Source: Paranoxybacillus vitaminiphilus
GTDB lineage: Bacteria; Bacillota; Bacilli; Bacillales; Anoxybacillaceae
Assembly: GCF_003259935.1 (NCBI RefSeq)
Contig: NZ_QLMH01000006.1
Span: forward strand, 124,001-188,000
Length of the DNA: 64,000 nucleotides
Direction: 5' to 3'
Below are positions 42,995 to 53,033 of this stretch, piece by piece. Under the pieces are notes generated by a model. It was not told where the DNA came from and made no database searches. It saw only the letters and a list, made by a program, of their open reading frames with translations. The number at the start of each line of letters is the position of its first letter. The stretch's first letter is position 1. The position numbers were made by a program, and so were the translations under genes.

Positions 42995-43840
42995 GTGAAA
43001 GCGATTTTGTTTGTTGGGCACGGAAGCAAAGATGCGGAAGGAAATGAAGAAGTCCGTCAATTTATTGCGCAATTAGAAAAAAAAATCGAGAGTTCGTTTA
43101 TTGTTGAAACATGCTATTTAGAATTTGCCTCACCAACTGTTTCTGAAGGAATCAATCAATGTGTAGCGAAAGGAGCAAGCCACATCGTTGTCATTCCAAT
43201 GATGCTTCTTGCGGCAGGGCATGCAAAGCTTCATATTCCGGCAGAAATTGATCACGCAAAGAAGAGATTTCCTCATGTGCAGTTTACATATGGCCGGCCG
43301 GTCGGTATTCATGAGGAAACTTTTTCGATTTTAAAAGAAAGATTAATAGAAATTGGCGAAGATATTGACCAGCCCTCTGAACATACAGCGGTTCTCTTGT
43401 TAGGCAGAGGTGGAAGCGACCCGGACGCGAACAGCGACTTATACAAAATTACGCGGCTGTTTTGGGAAAAATCACGCTATCGGCTAGTCGAACCTGCGTT
43501 TATGGGAGTGACTGCTCCGCTCGTAAGCGAAGGAGTGGAAAGATGTGTCAAACTCGGAGCGAAAAAAGTGATTATTTTGCCATACTTTTTATTTACGGGT
43601 GTTCTCATTAAGCGGTTGGAAAAAATGGTGGAACAGTTCCGCGGACAATATAAGGGTGTAGATTTTCAACTGGCGAAATATTTCGGTTTTCACCCAAAAT
43701 TAGAAGCGATTTTTATCGAACGTGTTCAGGAAGCGCTCGCTGATGAAGTAAAGATGAATTGTGATATGTGCCAGTATCGTCTGGAAGCGATGGAACATCA
43801 TCACTACCATCATCACCACCATCACCATCACCATTCATAA
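42995..43840 (+). CDS. cbiX: Sirohydrochlorin cobaltochelatase CbiX with His-rich tail
   Basis: 281-aa chelatase inserting Co2+ into sirohydrochlorin. GTG at 42995 follows AGGAGGGG and gives MKAILFVGHGSKD; the upstream in-frame ATG at 42974 lies inside cbiH60. Two chelatase repeats (GHGSKDAEGN, and LLGRGGSDPDANSD) carry metal-binding histidines (GHAKLHIP). The end holds NCDMCQY, the Cys pair of the known Fe-S site, and HHHYHHHHHHHHHHS, a native histidine tail thought to store cobalt. Confidence 0.95.
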   Translation: MKAILFVGHGSKDAEGNEEVRQFIAQLEKKIESSFIVETCYLEFASPTVSEGINQCVAKGASHIVVIPMMLLAAGHAKLHIPAEIDHAKKRFPHVQFTYGRPVGIHEETFSILKERLIEIGEDIDQPSEHTAVLLLGRGGSDPDANSDLYKITRLFWEKSRYRLVEPAFMGVTAPLVSEGVERCVKLGAKKVIILPYFLFTGVLIKRLEKMVEQFRGQYKGVDFQLAKYFGFHPKLEAIFIERVQEALADEVKMNCDMCQYRLEAMEHHHYHHHHHHHHHS

Positions 43841-43855
43841 GGCAGGGGAGCTGAG

Positions 43856-44629
43856 ATGATCATTGTATTAGCGGGAACAAGTGATGCACGCGGACTAGCA
43901 TTACGTATTCAGCAAAACGGATATCGTGTGTTAACGACGGTAGTGACAGACAATGCCGCTGAAGAAATGAAAGCTGCGGGACTTGATGTGCATGTAGGGC
44001 GTTTATCAGACGTTGAACTGGCGCAGCTCATTCGCTCAAAAAATGTACAAGCCGTCGTTGATGCAAGCCATCCGTTTGCTGAAGAAGCTTCAAAAAATGC
44101 AATGAGCGCAGCAAAACAGGTAAATGTGCCTTACATCCGCTATGAGAGAGAGTCGCAGTCTTTTGAATATGAAAAGCTGATTGTCGTTGACAGTTATGAA
44201 GAAGCGGCAAGACTCGCCATGGAAAAGAGAGGCGTGATTATGTTAACAACAGGAAGTAAAACGCTGCACATTTTTGCCGAGAAATTGCTTAATCTCCCAA
44301 ACACGCGCTTAATTGCGCGCATGCTGCCGCGGAAGGATAACATGGAAAAATGCGAACAGCTTCATTTTCCGCAAAAGAATATTGTTGCTATGCAGGGGCC
44401 ATTTTCAAAAGAATTAGATAAAGCACTATTTAAGCATTTTGGCGTCACATTGTTAATTACGAAGGAAAGCGGAAAAGCAGGCTTTGTGGATGAGAAAGTG
44501 GAAGCAGCCATGGAGCTCGGGATTGAAACGATTGTGATCAACCGCCCTCGTCTTGATTATGGCATTGTATATTCTACTTTTTCAGAGGTTATTTCTGCTT
44601 TAAATCAGTTAGTCTCAATCAAAAGTTGA
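43856..44629 (+). CDS. cbiJ: Cobalt-precorrin-6A reductase CbiJ
   Basis: 257-aa reductase of the CobK/CbiJ family. The N-terminal nucleotide-binding start is IIVLAGTSDARGLAL, then VDASHPFAEEASKNAM, YIRYERES and AMQGPFSKELD. It reduces the macrocycle with NAD(P)H. GGGGAGCTGAG precedes the ATG. It lies in operon order before cbiC. Confidence 0.93.
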   Translation: MIIVLAGTSDARGLALRIQQNGYRVLTTVVTDNAAEEMKAAGLDVHVGRLSDVELAQLIRSKNVQAVVDASHPFAEEASKNAMSAAKQVNVPYIRYERESQSFEYEKLIVVDSYEEAARLAMEKRGVIMLTTGSKTLHIFAEKLLNLPNTRLIARMLPRKDNMEKCEQLHFPQKNIVAMQGPFSKELDKALFKHFGVTLLITKESGKAGFVDEKVEAAMELGIETIVINRPRLDYGIVYSTFSEVISALNQLVSIKS

Positions 44630-44646
44630 AAAAAGGAGATGAAAAC

Positions 44647-45294
44647 ATGGATTTTCGCACGGATTTTAAACCGCTCACGGTTCAACCTGAAGCAATCGAA
44701 CAAACAAGTTTTTCCATTATTGACCAGGAAATAGGTGACCATTCTTTTACAAAGGAGCAATACGCAGTTGTGCAGCGTGTGATTCATGCTTCAGCTGATT
44801 TTGAACTGGGAAAAAGTTTGCTCTTTCATCCTCAAGCGATACAAGCAGGGATACGGGCCATTCGCGAAGGGAAAAAAATTGTTGCTGATGTACAAATGGT
44901 TCAAGTCGGAATTAACAAAACAAGAATTGAAAAGTTTGGGGGAGAGGTGAAAGTATATATCTCCGATCCGGATGTCATTGAAGAAGCAAAAAGACTAAAC
45001 ACAACGCGCGCCATTATTTCGATGCGAAAAGCTGTCAAAGAAGCAGAAGGCGGAATTTTTGCGATTGGAAATGCGCCAACGGCTCTGCTTGAGCTTATTC
45101 GCTTAATTAAAGAAGGAGAGGCTAAGCCGGGCTTAGTGATTGGCCTGCCAGTGGGATTCGTGTCGGCTGCGGAATCAAAGGAAGAATTGGCGAAGCTGGA
45201 TGTTCCTTTTATTACAAACGTGGGCAGGAAGGGAGGCAGCACCGTTACTGTCGCCGCATTAAATGCGATTTCGATTTTAGCCGATCAGGTGTGA
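44647..45294 (+). CDS. cbiC: Cobalt-precorrin-8 methylmutase CbiC
   Basis: 215-aa methylmutase moving a methyl group from C11 to C12 to give cobyrinate. ATG at 44647 follows AAAGGAGATG; an in-frame TTG at 44626 lies within the cbiJ end. The catalytic-site sequence VVQRVIHASADFE with the active histidine is present, as are AIGNAPTALLEL and GLPVGFVSAAESKE. Confidence 0.94.
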   Translation: MDFRTDFKPLTVQPEAIEQTSFSIIDQEIGDHSFTKEQYAVVQRVIHASADFELGKSLLFHPQAIQAGIRAIREGKKIVADVQMVQVGINKTRIEKFGGEVKVYISDPDVIEEAKRLNTTRAIISMRKAVKEAEGGIFAIGNAPTALLELIRLIKEGEAKPGLVIGLPVGFVSAAESKEELAKLDVPFITNVGRKGGSTVTVAALNAISILADQV

Positions 45295-45297
45295 AAG

Positions 45298-46416
45298 ATG
45301 ACAGAGAAAACGAAATTACGAGAAGGGTATACAACGGGGGCGTGTGCAACCGCAGCGACAAAAGCAGCGTTAACGGCTTTAATTACTGGAGATGTGCAGA
45401 AAGAAGCGACCATTTATTTGCCGGTAGGAAGGTTTGTCACTTTTCAAGTTGAAAGCTGTGAAGTGGCAAATGATTCAGCGACTGCCTGCGTTGTAAAAGA
45501 CGGTGGCGATGATCCGGATGCCACTCATGGAGCGCATATTGTTTCAACAGTTACATGGATAAATGAAGCAAAGATTGTCCTTGATGGAGGTGCAGGAGTT
45601 GGCCGTGTAACAAAGGAAGGGCTTCCTGTTCCGGTTGGCGAGGCAGCGATTAATCCGGTTCCGCGCCAAATGATTTTGGAAACGGCAAAAGAAGTCCTTA
45701 AAAACTACCAAGTAACGAGAGGAATTAAAATCATTATCTCCGTGCCAAACGGCGAGGAGATTGCGAAAAAAACGCTAAATCCGCGCCTCGGAATTATTGG
45801 AGGCATTTCCATTTTAGGTACGCGGGGAATCGTCGTACCATTTTCAACTGCTGCCTATCGAGCAAGCATTGTCCAAGCCATTCGCGTCGCAAAAGCAAAC
45901 GGATGTAATCATGTTGTCATTACAACCGGCGGGCGCAGCGAAAAATATGCGATGAAAGAGTTTCCGCACCTTCCTGAAGAAGCATTTATTGAAATGGGCG
46001 ATTTTGTCGGATTTACATTAAAGCAATGCAAAAGACTAGGGATCAAAAAAGTGTCAATGGTTGGGATGATGGGGAAATTTTCAAAAGTCGCCCAAGGAGT
46101 GATGATGGTTCACTCAAAAAGTGCTCCTGTCGATTTTCACTTTTTGGCAAAAGTCGCAGGGGAAGCCGGGGCTTCACAAGAGGTGATCGAGCAAATCAAA
46201 AACGCGAATACGGCTTCACAAGTAGGCGATATGATGCTGGCGGATGGCAATATAGAATTTTTTCAGAAGCTATGTGATTACTGCTGTTTATCCGCATTAA
46301 AAGAAGTGGGTGGCGGATTGGAAGTGGAAACTTCTCTTTATACAATGAACGGGCAATTTTTAGGGAAGGCGGTACGGGAAAGTGTCAAAAATCAAAATGA
46401 TTGGAATCGGAGATAA
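45298..46416 (+). CDS. cbiD: Cobalt-precorrin-5B C1-methyltransferase CbiD
   Basis: 372-aa CbiD, the C1 methyltransferase found only in the anaerobic pathway. Signature [19 protein letters not shown] at the N terminus, [13 protein letters not shown], and GGRSEKYAM. Its last 35 bp overlap the start of cbiET, a long overlap for this operon, implying tight coupling. Confidence 0.94.
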   Translation: MTEKTKLREGYTTGACATAATKAALTALITGDVQKEATIYLPVGRFVTFQVESCEVANDSATACVVKDGGDDPDATHGAHIVSTVTWINEAKIVLDGGAGVGRVTKEGLPVPVGEAAINPVPRQMILETAKEVLKNYQVTRGIKIIISVPNGEEIAKKTLNPRLGIIGGISILGTRGIVVPFSTAAYRASIVQAIRVAKANGCNHVVITTGGRSEKYAMKEFPHLPEEAFIEMGDFVGFTLKQCKRLGIKKVSMVGMMGKFSKVAQGVMMVHSKSAPVDFHFLAKVAGEAGASQEVIEQIKNANTASQVGDMMLADGNIEFFQKLCDYCCLSALKEVGGGLEVETSLYTMNGQFLGKAVRESVKNQNDWNRR

Positions 46417-47593
46417 CGGTAAAGACAGTTTATTTCCTTTATATGAGCAATGGATTTATGAAAGTGAAGTGCTCATCGGCGGGGAGAGGCAGCTTTCCTT
46501 TTTTCCCGACTATCAAGGGGAAAAGGTAATACTTAAAGGCGGTTTGCAGCCGATCGTTGAACGGCTGCAGCATGAAACGCGCTCCACGGTTATTTTAGCT
46601 TCAGGCGATCCTTTGTTTTATGGAATCGGAAGCTATTTAGCAGGAAAAGCAGATATCGAGATTTACCCTTATTTAAGCTCCTTGCAGCTTGCATTTGCCA
46701 AAATGAAAGAATCATGGCAGGATGCATACTTTGTAAGCATACATGGAAGAAGTATGCAAGGTCTTGCCCAACGCATTGATGGAAAAAAGAAAATAGCGGT
46801 TTTGACAGACGCGGAAAATTCTCCAAACAAGCTGGCTGAGTATTTACTTTCTTTTGGAATGAACGAATATGAGGCATTTGTTGCTGAAAATTTAGGCGGT
46901 GCAGAAGAAAGATGCCGCTGGTTTTCGTTGGAAGAAATGGTGAAAGCGGAATTTTCCCCATTAAATATTGTTATTTTGAAGAAAGTGTCTAAAAGTCCGG
47001 TGTGGCCAATCGGAATTGAAGATGATGAGTTTGTCCAGCGAAAGCCGGAAAAAGGACTGATTACAAAAAAAGAAATTCGTGTATTAAGCTTAAGTGCCCT
47101 TCATTTAAAGGAAGACAGTGTTGTATGGGATATCGGCACATGTACGGGGTCCGTGGCGATTGAGGCAGCGCGGATGGCTCGTGAAGGAAAAGTGTATGCG
47201 ATTGAAAAAAACGAACACGATATCGAGATTTGTCGAAAAAATATGCGTAAATTTCGTACCGATTTCACACTGGTACACGGCAAAGCACCGGAGAGGCTCG
47301 ATGAGTTCCCGGATCCTGATGCGGTGTTTATCGGCGGGACAAGCAGCGAATTAGAAAGCATTGTGCAAGTTTGCTGTGCACGTTTAAAAAAGAATGGAAG
47401 AATCGTAATAAATGCCATTACGATTGAAACACTTTCAAAAGCAGTTGAAATACTCGAAAAGAATGGATTTCGCACCCATATTGTTCTTGCGCAAATTTCA
47501 CGGAGCAAACCGATTTTACAATTGACACGTTTTGCTGCGCTGAATCCCATTTACATTATTTCTGCTGAACGAAAGGAGAATGCCGAATGCTAG
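46382..47593 (+). CDS. cbiET: Fused cobalt-precorrin-7 C5-methyltransferase / C15-methyltransferase-decarboxylase CbiET
   Basis: 403-aa fusion. The N-terminal half (about 1-200) is CbiE ([27 protein letters not shown]), methylating C5. The C-terminal half is CbiT with SAM loop [19 protein letters not shown], methylating C15 and decarboxylating. GTG start at 46382 is inside cbiD; an internal ATG at 46397 in the same frame is an alternative that would still overlap. Corresponds to CobL of the aerobic route. Confidence 0.93.
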   Translation: MSKIKMIGIGDNGKDSLFPLYEQWIYESEVLIGGERQLSFFPDYQGEKVILKGGLQPIVERLQHETRSTVILASGDPLFYGIGSYLAGKADIEIYPYLSSLQLAFAKMKESWQDAYFVSIHGRSMQGLAQRIDGKKKIAVLTDAENSPNKLAEYLLSFGMNEYEAFVAENLGGAEERCRWFSLEEMVKAEFSPLNIVILKKVSKSPVWPIGIEDDEFVQRKPEKGLITKKEIRVLSLSALHLKEDSVVWDIGTCTGSVAIEAARMAREGKVYAIEKNEHDIEICRKNMRKFRTDFTLVHGKAPERLDEFPDPDAVFIGGTSSELESIVQVCCARLKKNGRIVINAITIETLSKAVEILEKNGFRTHIVLAQISRSKPILQLTRFAALNPIYIISAERKENAEC

Positions 47594-48288
47594 GAACGTT
47601 ATACGGGGTAGGCGTAGGTCCGGGCGATCCTGAACTAATTACCATAAAAGCGTTTCGCCGTTTAAAAGAAGCAGCAGTGATTGCTTATCCTAAAAAACAA
47701 AAAGGCAGCAAAAGTTACGCGCAAAAAATTGTCGAAGCTTACTTTCAGCCGAACGAAAAAGAAATGCTCGGGCTTGTTTTTCCGATGACGAAAGATAGAA
47801 AGACGTTGGAAGCCAAATGGGATGAGACGGTTAACCGCGTATATGAAAAGCTTCAAGAAGGAAAAGATGTCGTTTTTGTCACAGAAGGAGACCCCTTTTT
47901 ATACAGCACATTTATACATATGATGCGGCGCATGAACGAGCAGCATCCAGAAGTGGTCATTGAAGTCGTTCCAGGGGTTTCTTCTGTAAACGGAGCGGCG
48001 GCACGGCTTGGTCTTCCGCTTGCTGATGGCGACGAGCATATCGCCATCGTCCCGGCACGCGATGACTATGAAACAATGAAAAAAGTCATTCAAGAAAATG
48101 ATTGTGTCATTTTTCTTAAAGTGGCGAAGGTCATCGATTTAATCATGAAGATTTTACGAGAGCTTGATTTGCTTCATAAGGCGTCTGTCATCACAAAAGC
48201 GACCTCAGACGAAGAAATCATTTGGAAGCTCGAAGACATTGAAGGTGCTGAACTAGAATACTTAACACTTATGGTGGTGAGAAAGTGA
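47587..48288 (+). CDS. cbiL: Cobalt-factor II C20-methyltransferase CbiL
   Basis: 233-aa tetrapyrrole methylase. N-terminal [19 protein letters not shown], then [15 protein letters not shown] and [19 protein letters not shown], typical of CbiL/CobI. AAAGGAGAATGCCGA precedes the ATG, within the cbiET end. Confidence 0.94.
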   Translation: MLGTLYGVGVGPGDPELITIKAFRRLKEAAVIAYPKKQKGSKSYAQKIVEAYFQPNEKEMLGLVFPMTKDRKTLEAKWDETVNRVYEKLQEGKDVVFVTEGDPFLYSTFIHMMRRMNEQHPEVVIEVVPGVSSVNGAAARLGLPLADGDEHIAIVPARDDYETMKKVIQENDCVIFLKVAKVIDLIMKILRELDLLHKASVITKATSDEEIIWKLEDIEGAELEYLTLMVVRK

Positions 48289-49061
48289 AACTGTATATAA
48301 TCGGAGCGGGACCGGGAGACCCGGATTTGATTACGGTCAAGGGCTTAAAGCTTCTCCAAGAAGCGGATGCCATCTTTTATACAGATTCTCTTGTTAATGA
48401 GGAGTTGATGAAACGGGCAAAGCCAGAGGCGGAAGTGTTCAAAACGGCGGGAATGCATTTAGAACAGATCGTCGGTATGATACTGGAAAAATTAAGGGAA
48501 GGAAAGAAGGTAGTTCGCGTTCATACGGGTGATCCTTCCGTTTACGGTGCCATACAAGAACAAATATCGCTCCTAAAGAAGCAAGGAGTAGATGTCGAAA
48601 TCGTTCCCGGTGTCAGTTCAGTATTTGCAGCAGCTGCTGCAGCAAAAGCGGAGTTAACCATCCCTGATTTAACGCAAACCGTTATTTTGACAAGAGCAGA
48701 AGGAAGGACACCTGTTCCAGAAACGGAAAAATTACAAGATTTAGCGAAACATCATTGCACACTGGCGCTTTTTTTAAGTGCAACATTGACGAAAAAAGTA
48801 ACAAAAGAGCTGCTTGATGCCGGCTGGAGCGAACAGACGCCGGTAGTAATTGTCTATAAGGCAACATGGCCCGAACAAAAAATTGTTCGTTCAACGGTCG
48901 GACGTTTAGATGAAGATATGCAGAAAAACGGGATTCGTCAACATGCCATGATTTTGGCAGGATGGGCGCTCGATGAAAACATTGATGAGCAAAATTACCG
49001 TTCAAAGCTGTATGATTATTCGTTTACACACGGCTATCGCCGAGGGGGGGAGCGATTGTGA
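48285..49061 (+). CDS. cbiF: Cobalt-precorrin-4 C11-methyltransferase CbiF
   Basis: 258-aa methylase, start [20 protein letters not shown], then RVHTGDPSVYGAIQEQ and VPGVSSVFAAAAAAKAELT. GTG start overlaps cbiL by four bases. Confidence 0.95.
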   Translation: MKLYIIGAGPGDPDLITVKGLKLLQEADAIFYTDSLVNEELMKRAKPEAEVFKTAGMHLEQIVGMILEKLREGKKVVRVHTGDPSVYGAIQEQISLLKKQGVDVEIVPGVSSVFAAAAAAKAELTIPDLTQTVILTRAEGRTPVPETEKLQDLAKHHCTLALFLSATLTKKVTKELLDAGWSEQTPVVIVYKATWPEQKIVRSTVGRLDEDMQKNGIRQHAMILAGWALDENIDEQNYRSKLYDYSFTHGYRRGGERL

Positions 49062-50140
49062 AAGGACAGTATGCCGTTGTTGCCATTACGAAGCACGGAG
49101 TGGAAATTGCGCGCAAATTAGGAGTTCGTTTGCCCTCCAGTGATGTGTATTATATGAACAAATTTGCGAAAGGGGATGAAGAGGAAAAAGGAATTCAATT
49201 GTTTGAAGGAAGCGTCCGCCTCCTTTTGCCATCGCTTTTTTCTTCGTATCGCGGGCTGATTCTCATTATTTCGCTTGGTGCCGTTGTTCGCATGATTGCA
49301 CCGCTTTTAAAGGATAAAAAAACCGATCCAGCTGTTGTCGTGATTGATGATAAGGCTGAACATGTCATCAGTGTGTTATCCGGACATCTTGGCGGGGCAA
49401 ATGAATTGACCAGGGAAGTCGCAGCGATTTTGCAAGCACGTCCTGTGATTACAACGGCATCTGATGTGCAAAAGACGATCCCCGTTGATTTATTTGGAAG
49501 ACGGTTCGGCTGGGTTTGGGAATCGGAGGAAAACTTGACACCTGTAAGCGCAGCGGTAGTCAATGAAGAAAAGGTAGCGATTGTGCAAGAGTCGGGAGAA
49601 AAAGACTGGTGGCATTACGATACGCCTCTGCCAAGCAATATTCAAGTATACTCTTCCATTGATGAGGCACTGAAAGATAAACCGGCTGCTGCGCTTATCG
49701 TTACGCATCGCATTTTGTCCGACAGAGAAAAAGAAATTTTAAAAAACGGCGTTCTTTATCGTCCGAAAGTCATTGTGCTTGGCATTGGCTGCAACCGCGG
49801 GACAAGCGCATCGGAAATTGAAGCGGTCATTCAAGAAACATTGCATGAGCTGTCGTTCTCGATAAAAAGTGTCAAAGCGCTTTGCACGATCGATTTAAAA
49901 AAGGATGAACAAGGGTTAATTGAAGTAGCCAATAAATATGGCTGGGAATTTGTTTATTACTCTCCGGAAGAGCTAAATTCCGTCGAATTGGAGCTTCCAT
50001 CCGAGACAGTGTTTCGCTATACGGGGGCCTATGGCGTAAGCGAGCCTGCTGCCAAGCTGTACAGCGGGGCAAAGCAACTGGAAGTAGTGAAGAAAAAATC
50101 GGGAAATGTAACCATTTCGGTTGCACTGATTCGTTACTAG
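49058..50140 (+). CDS. cbiG: Cobalt-precorrin-5A hydrolase CbiG
   Basis: 360-aa CbiG, which opens the delta-lactone and releases acetaldehyde. The N-terminal part has the sequence VLSGHLGGANELTREVA, and the C-terminal CobE-like domain VLGIGCNRGTSASEIEAVI. GTG start overlaps cbiF. With cbiD it marks the anaerobic route. Confidence 0.93.
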   Translation: MKGQYAVVAITKHGVEIARKLGVRLPSSDVYYMNKFAKGDEEEKGIQLFEGSVRLLLPSLFSSYRGLILIISLGAVVRMIAPLLKDKKTDPAVVVIDDKAEHVISVLSGHLGGANELTREVAAILQARPVITTASDVQKTIPVDLFGRRFGWVWESEENLTPVSAAVVNEEKVAIVQESGEKDWWHYDTPLPSNIQVYSSIDEALKDKPAAALIVTHRILSDREKEILKNGVLYRPKVIVLGIGCNRGTSASEIEAVIQETLHELSFSIKSVKALCTIDLKKDEQGLIEVANKYGWEFVYYSPEELNSVELELPSETVFRYTGAYGVSEPAAKLYSGAKQLEVVKKKSGNVTISVALIRY

Positions 50141-50152
50141 GGAGGAAAAACG

Positions 50153-51523
50153 ATGACACATCGCAGGCTTGTCATTGCCGGTACGGGAAGCGGTGTCGGC
50201 AAAACAACATTAACAATTGGAATCATGGCAGCATTGCGGCAGAAAGGCTATGCCGTTCAAGGCTTTAAATGCGGTCCGGATTATATTGATCCGACTTATC
50301 ATACGGCGGTCACCGGAAGGCCGTCACGGAATTTAGACAGTTGGATGCTAAGTCACGAGCTGGTAAAAGAAATTGTCCGGCGCGGAAGCGAAGGGGCGGA
50401 TATTTCGATTATTGAAGGAGTAATGGGGTTTTTTGATGGAAAAAAACCGACTAGTAATACAGGAACAACCGCAGAAATCAGCATCATTACAAAAAGTCCT
50501 GTTGTATTGATTGTCGATTGTTCCGGAATGGCGCGCAGTGCAGCAGCCATTGTAAAGGGATTTCAACAATTTGCAGAGGGTGTGAATCTTGTTGGCGTTA
50601 TCGCCAATCGTGTTGGCAGCGAAGGACATTTTAAAATCATTAAAGCGGCTGTTGAGCAGGAATGCGGGATTCCTGTCATTGGTTTTCTTAAAAAGGATGA
50701 TGCCCTCACCATCCCTGAACGCCATTTAGGTTTGGTTCCTTCTGTCGAGCGTGGCGAACTGAACGATTTTTTTGCCCGATTGGGTGAACTTGTATCAGAA
50801 ACGATTGATATCGAGCAATTGCTTACGTTAGCGGAAGCACCAGAGCTGGATGGAAATCCATCTTTGTTTGTGAAAAAGGAACAACTTCATGTGCGTATTG
50901 CTGTTGCCAAAGACTCTGCATTTCATTTTTACTATCAAGAAAATCTCGAACTGTTAGAAGCATACGGGGCGGAAGTCGTGACATTTTCACCATTGAATGG
51001 AGAAGTGCTGCCTGAACAGATTGACGGTCTTTATATCGGCGGGGGATTTCCTGAAGAATTTGCAGAGCAGCTGGCAAAACAGCAAAAGGCAAAGGATTCT
51101 ATAAAAACAGCCATCGAAAACGGACTGCCGACATTGGCAGAATGCGGGGGATTTATGTTTTTAACAGAAGCAATTGAAACAACGAATGGAAATCGCTATG
51201 AAATGGCCGGTGTGATTCCGGGAGTAGTGAAAATGCACAAGAAGCTGGCGGCACTTGGATATCGCGAAGTAAAAGGAGAAGACGGAAACTTTCTGCTTGC
51301 AGGAACCGCGGGGGCAAAAGGGCATGAATTTCATTATTCGACGTTTGAGCCGAAAAGCGATATTCCATATGCGTATGAAGTGAAGAGCTTACGCAGTACA
51401 AAAAAGGATGGCTATATGAAAAGAAATTTAGTTGCCGGATATATTCATTTCCATTTCGGCTCCTGTCCGAAAATGGTGGAAAACTGGATTGAGCAATGCA
51501 AGAAGGTGAAGAAACATGTCTAA
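50153..51523 (+). CDS. cbiA: Cobyrinate a,c-diamide synthase CbiA
   Basis: 456-aa ATP-dependent amidase. N-terminal P-loop GTGSGVGKTTLTIGI, a deaminase-like middle, and a C-terminal glutamine amidotransferase with LAECGGFMFLTEAI (nucleophile Cys). GGGAGGAAAAACG precedes the ATG. Overlaps cbiP by 8 bp. Confidence 0.94.
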   Translation: MTHRRLVIAGTGSGVGKTTLTIGIMAALRQKGYAVQGFKCGPDYIDPTYHTAVTGRPSRNLDSWMLSHELVKEIVRRGSEGADISIIEGVMGFFDGKKPTSNTGTTAEISIITKSPVVLIVDCSGMARSAAAIVKGFQQFAEGVNLVGVIANRVGSEGHFKIIKAAVEQECGIPVIGFLKKDDALTIPERHLGLVPSVERGELNDFFARLGELVSETIDIEQLLTLAEAPELDGNPSLFVKKEQLHVRIAVAKDSAFHFYYQENLELLEAYGAEVVTFSPLNGEVLPEQIDGLYIGGGFPEEFAEQLAKQQKAKDSIKTAIENGLPTLAECGGFMFLTEAIETTNGNRYEMAGVIPGVVKMHKKLAALGYREVKGEDGNFLLAGTAGAKGHEFHYSTFEPKSDIPYAYEVKSLRSTKKDGYMKRNLVAGYIHFHFGSCPKMVENWIEQCKKVKKHV

Positions 51524-53033
51524 GGCTCTTCCGATCATGTTTCAAGGCACTCATTCAGATGTTGGAAAAAGTGTGCTCACGACCGCATTTTGCCGCATTT
51601 TTGCGCAAAAAGGGTGGAAAACGGCTCCGTTTAAATCACAAAATATGTCGCTAAACTCGTATGTAACAGTCGATGGAAAAGAAATAGGCCGTGCTCAAGG
51701 AATTCAGGCGGAGGCAGCTGGAATTGCAGCGACAACCGATATGAACCCGATATTAATTAAGCCAAGCCGCGATAATGAAGCACAAATTGTCGTTCATGGC
51801 AAACCTTATAAAAATATGAAGGCTTTAGACTACCGCGGAGAATTTTTTTATACCGGACTTCAGTTGATTGAGCAGTCGCTGAATACATTAATGCGTACAT
51901 ATGACAGAGTTGTTATTGAAGGAGCGGGAAGTCCGGCGGAAGTGAACTTGAACGATCGCGAATTAGTAAATATGCGCGTTGCCCGGATGGCAAACGCTCC
52001 TGTTATTTTAATCGGCGATATTGAAAAAGGAGGAGTGTTTGCTAGTTTAGTAGGGACGCTGCAGTTACTTGAGGAAGAAGACCGTAAACGAATCATCGGG
52101 GTCATTATTAATAAATTCCGCGGTGATTTATCGCTTCTGAAGCCGGGATTGGATTGGTTTGAGCAATATACGGGTGTCCCTGTTCTTGGGGTTGTTCCTT
52201 ACTTGCCAAATTTAAATATAGATATAGAAGATTCTATGGGGTTAAGTCGGTATACAACAAGTCCGAATAAAGAAAAAGACATCGACATCGCCGTTATTCA
52301 ATACCCAAAGATTGCAAATTTTACAGATATCGATCCTTTCACGGTTGAACCGGATTGCCATGTTCGTTTCGTGACAAAGGCAGAGCAATTACAACAGCCG
52401 GATTTAATTATTTTGCCGGGAAGCAAAAATACGATTGAAGATTTTCTTTACTTAAAAGAAAGCGGACTTGCCGGGAAGCTGAAAGAGCTGCATGAAAAGC
52501 GGCAGTCTGTTATTATTGGCATTTGCGGTGGATATCAAATGCTTGGCTGTCAAGTTTCCGACCCCTTCCATATGGAAACGACCATTAAGCAAGTGAAAAC
52601 GCTTGGATTATTGCCAATTTCAACAACAATTACGAAGGAAAAGACGACGGTGCTTTCGGAGGGAACGTTACACTTTGCTGGAAAAACAATGAAAGTGAAA
52701 GGCTATGAGATTCATATGGGGCAATCTGAATTAAGCGGCAAGTGTGAATCCTTAATTGAAATGCAGCACCGCAGGGAAGGATGTAAAACTCGTGATGAGC
52801 GGGTGATTGGTACGTATTTTCATGATATTTTTCATAATGATGAATTCCGGAAAACATTGTTAAATCATCTTCGTCAACAGAAAGGGCTGGCACCTATAAA
52901 TGATCGCGTTTCTTTTCAGGCATTGCGCGAAGAAGCGTTTAATCGTTTAGCGAATCATGTAAAGCAATATGTAAACATCGATGTGATTGAAAAGAAAATG
53001 GTTGAATTTCAACAAAGGGGGGATAAGCAGTGA
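51516..53033 (+). CDS. cobQ: Cobyric acid synthase CbiP/CobQ
   Basis: 505-aa amidase adding four amide groups. P-loop GTHSDVGKSVLTTAF, then KSQNMSLNSYVT, IEGAGSPAEVNL, and glutamine amidotransferase GICGGYQMLG. GAAGGTGAAGAAAC precedes the ATG. Overlaps the cobT start. Confidence 0.95.
   Translation: MSKALPIMFQGTHSDVGKSVLTTAFCRIFAQKGWKTAPFKSQNMSLNSYVTVDGKEIGRAQGIQAEAAGIAATTDMNPILIKPSRDNEAQIVVHGKPYKNMKALDYRGEFFYTGLQLIEQSLNTLMRTYDRVVIEGAGSPAEVNLNDRELVNMRVARMANAPVILIGDIEKGGVFASLVGTLQLLEEEDRKRIIGVIINKFRGDLSLLKPGLDWFEQYTGVPVLGVVPYLPNLNIDIEDSMGLSRYTTSPNKEKDIDIAVIQYPKIANFTDIDPFTVEPDCHVRFVTKAEQLQQPDLIILPGSKNTIEDFLYLKESGLAGKLKELHEKRQSVIIGICGGYQMLGCQVSDPFHMETTIKQVKTLGLLPISTTITKEKTTVLSEGTLHFAGKTMKVKGYEIHMGQSELSGKCESLIEMQHRREGCKTRDERVIGTYFHDIFHNDEFRKTLLNHLRQQKGLAPINDRVSFQALREEAFNRLANHVKQYVNIDVIEKKMVEFQQRGDKQ

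Noticed and set aside
43798-43840. His-rich end of cbiX as a vector-derived tag
   Set aside because: Native CbiX proteins of Bacillus are known to carry histidine-rich C termini, and the codons and context are chromosomal.
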